Shown here: one piece after another, positions 13,504 through 16,248 of the stretch
Position numbering within the stretch: position 1 is the first letter of the stretch
Layout of the letters: each line of letters begins with the position of its first letter
Assembly: GCA_036478235.1 (NCBI GenBank)
Contig: JAZGDZ010000137.1
Location: 1 to 16,248 of the forward strand
Direction: 5' to 3'
From: JACZWZ01 sp036478235
GTDB lineage: Bacteria; Actinomycetota; Acidimicrobiia; Spongiisociales; UBA11373
Length of the DNA stretch: 16,248 nucleotides
The notes under the pieces: generated by a model
What the model was told of the DNA's origin: nothing
The model's input: the letters and a program-made list of their open reading frames with translations, nothing else
The model's database searches: none
Translations under genes and position numbers: made by a program

Positions 13504-14115
13504 ATGGCCTGGCGGTCTGGCTCGTCGATGGCTCGGCTGCTTCTCAGGCTCTGGTTTCCGATGACGATCTCTGGCGATCCGCCGCCGCCCGGTCCCGTCG
13601 TCTTCGCCGCCAACCATTTTTCCCACCTCGACCCCATCATGGTCGGTGCGGTGGCGCGTCGACCGGTGCGCTACCTCGCCGTCGATGAGCTGTACGGAAA
13701 CTCGAGGGTGTTCGACGGGCTGCTCGTTTGGCTGGGTGCAATCCCCATGTCCCGAACCCGCGTCCCGCTTGGAGCGCTCAAGCTGGCTCTCGCCGAGCTG
13801 GCGGCGGGCCGGTCGGTCGGGCTGTTTCCCGAAGGGGTCAGGGTCTGGGCATGGGGCGAGAAGAAGCCCAAGCGTGGAGCCGCCTGGCTGGCCCGCCGCG
13901 CCGGCGTGCCACTGGTGCCGGTCGCGGTGGCGGGATCGGACCAGGCGATGGGGCGCGGTGCTTCCCGCATGACCCGCACTCCGATTCACGTCAGGGTTTG
14001 CGAGCCGGTCGATCCGCAGAGCCACGCCGCCGCCGAGGATCCAGTGGGCGAGATGACGCGGGCCTGGACCGACCGCATTGCCTCGGCACTAGAGGAATAC
14101 TGGGGACGTATTTAG
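13504..14115 (+). CDS. plsC: PlsC-type 1-acyl-glycerol-3-phosphate acyltransferase
   Basis: Lysophosphatidate/acyl-glycerolphosphate acyltransferase family, 203 aa, acting at the cytoplasmic membrane in phospholipid synthesis or remodelling. The catalytic NHFSHLDP motif is of the HX4D type (His38, Asp43). GAIPMSR (79-84) corresponds to motif II, FPEGVR (108-113) to motif III and VPLVPVAVAG to motif IV. The N-terminal LLLRLWFPM segment is short and hydrophobic. ATG 13504 follows the holB stop by 25 nt; ATG 13528 is an alternative start, and no strong RBS is seen for either. It probably belongs to the holB operon. The acyl acceptor is not certain, since the family includes acyltransferases of other lipids. 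Confidence 0.9.
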   Translation: MAWRSGSSMARLLLRLWFPMTISGDPPPPGPVVFAANHFSHLDPIMVGAVARRPVRYLAVDELYGNSRVFDGLLVWLGAIPMSRTRVPLGALKLALAELAAGRSVGLFPEGVRVWAWGEKKPKRGAAWLARRAGVPLVPVAVAGSDQAMGRGASRMTRTPIHVRVCEPVDPQSHAAAEDPVGEMTRAWTDRIASALEEYWGRI

Positions 14116-14168
14116 AGCGTCAGGCCCAAGCCGCAGAGTTCTCGCTCATCGGCGCGTCCTCTTACTCC

Positions 14169-14174
14169 TAATCT
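14169..14174 (+). promoter_or_regulatory. Putative -10 box of the epimerase gene (TAATCT)
   Basis: TAATCT fits TAnnnT and ends 8 nt before ATG 14183, which has no RBS; the start could be leaderless. No -35 match is visible. Confidence 0.35.
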
Positions 14175-14182
14175 TCAGCGCC

Positions 14183-15100
14183 ATGAGGATCGTCGTGGCC
14201 GGCTCCAGCGGGGTGATCGGGTCGGCTCTCGTATCCCGACTGCGCGAGCGGGGTGACGAGGTCGTGCGCCTGGTCCGCCCCGGCTCGCCGGGCAAGGGCA
14301 TCGGCTGGGATCCGTTGGCGGGCACCGTCGAAGCGGGGGCACTGGAAGCCAGCGACGCGGTGGTCAACCTCGCCGGGCACAGCATCGGTGAAGGACGTTG
14401 GACGAAGGCGGAAAAGGACCTCCTGTGGGACAGCCGCGTCGAGGCGACCGGGCTCTTGGCCGGCACCCTGGCGGGTTTGGAGCGCAGACCGGCGACGTTG
14501 GTCAACGCGTCGGCGGTCGGGTACTACGGCGATGGGGGCGATTCCGACTTGATCGAAGAGTCGCCGGCCGGGTCGGGGTTCCTCGCCGAACTGTGCGTGG
14601 CCTGGGAAGCAGCGACCGCGCCCGCCCAGCAGGCCGGCATCAGGGTTGCCCACTTGCGTTCCGGCATCGTCCTGAGCGTGGCCGGCGGAGCACTGGGCCG
14701 TCTGCTGGCGCCTTTCGGTCCGCGCTGGCTGAGTCCCTATCGGTGGGGCCTGGGAGGGCAGGTGGCGGGAGGCAAGCAGTGGTGGTCGTGGATCTCGCTG
14801 GAAGACGAGGTTCGGGCGATCCTTCACGTCCTCGACTCGCAGGTCTCCGGCCCGGTAAACCTCGTGGCGCCGAACCCGGTGACGAGCCGTGAATTCATCA
14901 AAGCCCTGGGGCGCGTCCTGCGCCGGCCCGTTGTCCTGCCGATCCCCGGCTTCGTCCTCAAGCTGTTCCTCGGCTCGGAGCTCGCCGACGCCCTCGTCCT
15001 GAAGGGTCAGAGGGCATTTCCCGCCGTTCTCGCCGGGTCGGGCTTCGTTTTCGAACACACGTTGATCGAATCCGGTTTGCGGTCGGCACTCGACGCATAG
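14183..15100 (+). CDS. TIGR01777 family NAD(P)-dependent epimerase/SulA-like protein
   Basis: 305-aa extended short-chain dehydrogenase-like protein of the TIGR01777 (YfcH/SulA homologue) family. The N-terminal Rossmann motif is AGSSGVIGSAL (6-16). VVNLAGHSIGEGRWT (60-74) is the family signature, followed by SRVEATGLL and NASAVGYYGD (108-117). WWSWISLEDEVRAI and PVNLVAPNPVTSREF follow, then the C-terminal DUF1731-like segment RPVVLPIPGFVLKL...GSELADALV. The biochemical activity of this family is not well established. It lies 67 nt after plsC; the ATG has no RBS, but a TAnnnT box is close upstream, so it may have its own leaderless transcript. Length and motifs are intact. Confidence 0.92.
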   Translation: MRIVVAGSSGVIGSALVSRLRERGDEVVRLVRPGSPGKGIGWDPLAGTVEAGALEASDAVVNLAGHSIGEGRWTKAEKDLLWDSRVEATGLLAGTLAGLERRPATLVNASAVGYYGDGGDSDLIEESPAGSGFLAELCVAWEAATAPAQQAGIRVAHLRSGIVLSVAGGALGRLLAPFGPRWLSPYRWGLGGQVAGGKQWWSWISLEDEVRAILHVLDSQVSGPVNLVAPNPVTSREFIKALGRVLRRPVVLPIPGFVLKLFLGSELADALVLKGQRAFPAVLAGSGFVFEHTLIESGLRSALDA

Positions 15101-15147
15101 CGGCTTAGCGCCCGCCGTCCTGTGGCAAAATCGCCTCAGCGCACGAC

Positions 15148-15152
15148 GGAGG
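15148..15152 (+). promoter_or_regulatory. Shine-Dalgarno site of the acyl-CoA dehydrogenase gene
   Basis: GGAGG lies 8 nt before ATG 15161, the clearest RBS in the window apart from that of hppA, and fixes the start. Confidence 0.8.
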
Positions 15153-15160
15153 ATCATCCG

Positions 15161-16248
15161 ATGACCGCCCAACCCGAGACGCTGGAAGGCATGGATCTCG
15201 TCGCGGAAGCGCTCGATCGGCTTCTCGCCGAGCGCGATCCGCGCGGCGACGTCGTCGAGTTCCTGGGCGCCCGCTTCGATGCCGGGCTCGCCTGGGTGTG
15301 GTATCCGAAGGGCCGCGGAGGCCTCGAAGTCCCTCGAGCACTGCAAACGGTTGTCGTGCAGCGTCTTCAGGAGGTGGGCGCGCCCGACCCGGCGAAGTTC
15401 AACGCTCTCGGAGTCGGCATGGGAGCCCACGTCGTGCTCGCCCACGGGACCGAGGAGCAGCAGCGCCGCTGGCTGCGGCCGATGTTCACATCCGAGGAGA
15501 TCTGGTGCCAGATGTTCAGCGAGCCCGGGGCGGGATCCGACGTCGCCGCTCTCGCCTGCAAGGCCGAACGCGATGGGGACGAGTGGATCGTCAACGGGCA
15601 GAAGTCCTGGACGACGCTCGCTCACGTGGCCAAGTGGGGGATGCTCGTCACCCGGACCAACCCCGATGTGCCCAAGCATCAGGGGATGTCGTATTTCATG
15701 ATCGACATGGAGTCAGAGGGTGTCGAGGTTCGCCCGCTGCGCCAGATAACCGGCGAGGCGGAGTTCAACGAGGTCTACTTCACCGATGCCCGCGTGCCTC
15801 ACGACAACCTGATCGGCGAGGTCGGTGACGGGTGGCGGGTGGTGCTGACGACGCTCATGAACGAACGGATCTCGATCGGCGGATCGATTACCCCCCGCTC
15901 GGCCGGACCGATCGGCGATGCCGTGAAGCTCTGGAAGGAGTACGGGGGAGACGACGCCGATCGCGACCACCTGATGAAGCTGTGGGTCGAGTCGGAGGCG
16001 GCCCGGCTCACCAACATCCGCGCCGCCGACAACCGCGAGGCGGGCACCCCCGGTCCGGAGGGCTCCACGGCCAAGCTGGCATATGCCGAGATCAACAAGC
16101 GCATCTATGCGTTCGCCGTGGACCTCATGGGCTCCCAGGGCATGCTCTACGACAGCTACGAGATGGCGCGACCCGAGATGTTCGCCACCATCTCCGATCC
16201 CCGAAAGGCGTTCCTGCGGTCCAGGGGCTACTCGATCGAGGGGGGCAC
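15161..16248 (+). CDS. Acyl-CoA dehydrogenase, FadE family (3' truncated)
   Basis: FAD-dependent acyl-CoA dehydrogenase, which oxidises acyl-CoA thioesters to 2-enoyl-CoA and passes electrons to ETF; 362 residues are visible before the window ends. The N-terminal helical domain is followed by the flavin/substrate segment MFSEPGAGSDVAAL and WIVNGQKSWTTLAHVAKWGML (middle beta domain). Next come the motif LRQITGEAEFNEVYFTDARVP and the C-terminal helical domain with NIRAADNREAG and MGSQGMLYD. The last residues, SRGYSIEGG, match the near-terminal motif in which Glu (here Glu360) is the usual catalytic base; only about 20-30 residues should be missing. It resembles actinobacterial FadE proteins. 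The substrate chain length is not predictable from motifs. ATG 15161 has a good RBS. It is separated from the epimerase by 60 nt. Confidence 0.94.
   Translation, partial: MTAQPETLEGMDLVAEALDRLLAERDPRGDVVEFLGARFDAGLAWVWYPKGRGGLEVPRALQTVVVQRLQEVGAPDPAKFNALGVGMGAHVVLAHGTEEQQRRWLRPMFTSEEIWCQMFSEPGAGSDVAALACKAERDGDEWIVNGQKSWTTLAHVAKWGMLVTRTNPDVPKHQGMSYFMIDMESEGVEVRPLRQITGEAEFNEVYFTDARVPHDNLIGEVGDGWRVVLTTLMNERISIGGSITPRSAGPIGDAVKLWKEYGGDDADRDHLMKLWVESEAARLTNIRAADNREAGTPGPEGSTAKLAYAEINKRIYAFAVDLMGSQGMLYDSYEMARPEMFATISDPRKAFLRSRGYSIEGG

Noticed and set aside
15103..15131. Possible promoter before the acyl-CoA dehydrogenase (CAAAAT)
   Set aside because: Only 4 of 6 matches in the -10 and no -35; not distinguishable from chance.
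14168..15679. Minus-strand 503-residue open frame opposite the epimerase and acyl-CoA dehydrogenase
   Set aside because: Antisense to two well-supported genes, low-complexity composition, no recognisable domain.

Overview
The window is high-GC bacterial DNA, about two-thirds G+C by eye. It has GTG and TTG starts, 4-nt start/stop overlaps and few convincing Shine-Dalgarno sites. The gene set points to Actinomycetota: a topA without zinc fingers but with repeated [RQ]-[YF]-GPY modules, the order topA - MFS - tmk - holB, a PimB'-like mannosyltransferase and an actinobacterial-type FadE acyl-CoA dehydrogenase. Class Acidimicrobiia is my best guess, by inference only. Everything except one small gene lies on the + strand. 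I see no rRNA, tRNA, CRISPR array, phage or transposase gene.

Layout. (1) 1-1122: C-terminal three-quarters of a TrkH/KtrB K+ transporter, cut by the window edge. (2) 1142-2335: FOXRED1/sarcosine-oxidase-like FAD oxidoreductase. (3) 2336-2569: repeat-rich spacer ending in a strong hairpin and the hppA promoter/RBS. (4) 2570-4624: membrane pyrophosphatase with K+-dependent signatures. (5) 4708-4902 (minus): small one-helix membrane protein whose stop codon lies in a heptamer tandem repeat. (6) 4903-5192: divergent spacer filled by a palindromic element with imperfect terminal inverted repeats. (7) 5193-7489: two-domain histidine phosphatase overlapped by 1 nt by a PimB'-like GT4 glycosyltransferase. 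(8) 7591-10179: topA. (9) 10180-10405: second repeat-rich spacer. (10) 10406-13478: MFS transporter, thymidylate kinase and DNA polymerase III delta', each overlapping the next by 4 nt (GTGA). (11) 13504-14115: PlsC-type acyltransferase. (12) 14183-15100: TIGR01777 epimerase. (13) 15161-16248: acyl-CoA dehydrogenase, cut at the window end.

How the genes fit together. topA, tmk and holB form a DNA replication/dTTP-supply block. The MFS gene between topA and tmk matches a domain that, as I recall, is fused to Tmk in Streptomyces. The phosphatase-GT pair and PlsC concern phospholipid and envelope glycolipid synthesis. TrkH and HppA link K+ uptake with PPi-driven ion pumping. The FAD oxidoreductase and acyl-CoA dehydrogenase are catabolic enzymes without an obvious partner here.

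I do not see a clear new defence or biosynthetic system. The most unusual material is between genes: 7-bp-periodic tandem repeats in three spacers, an inverted pair of a 28-bp palindromic repeat about 7.8 kb apart, and the ~250-bp element bounded by inverted repeats. One repeat supplies the topA stop codon, and the topA frame stays open beyond it.
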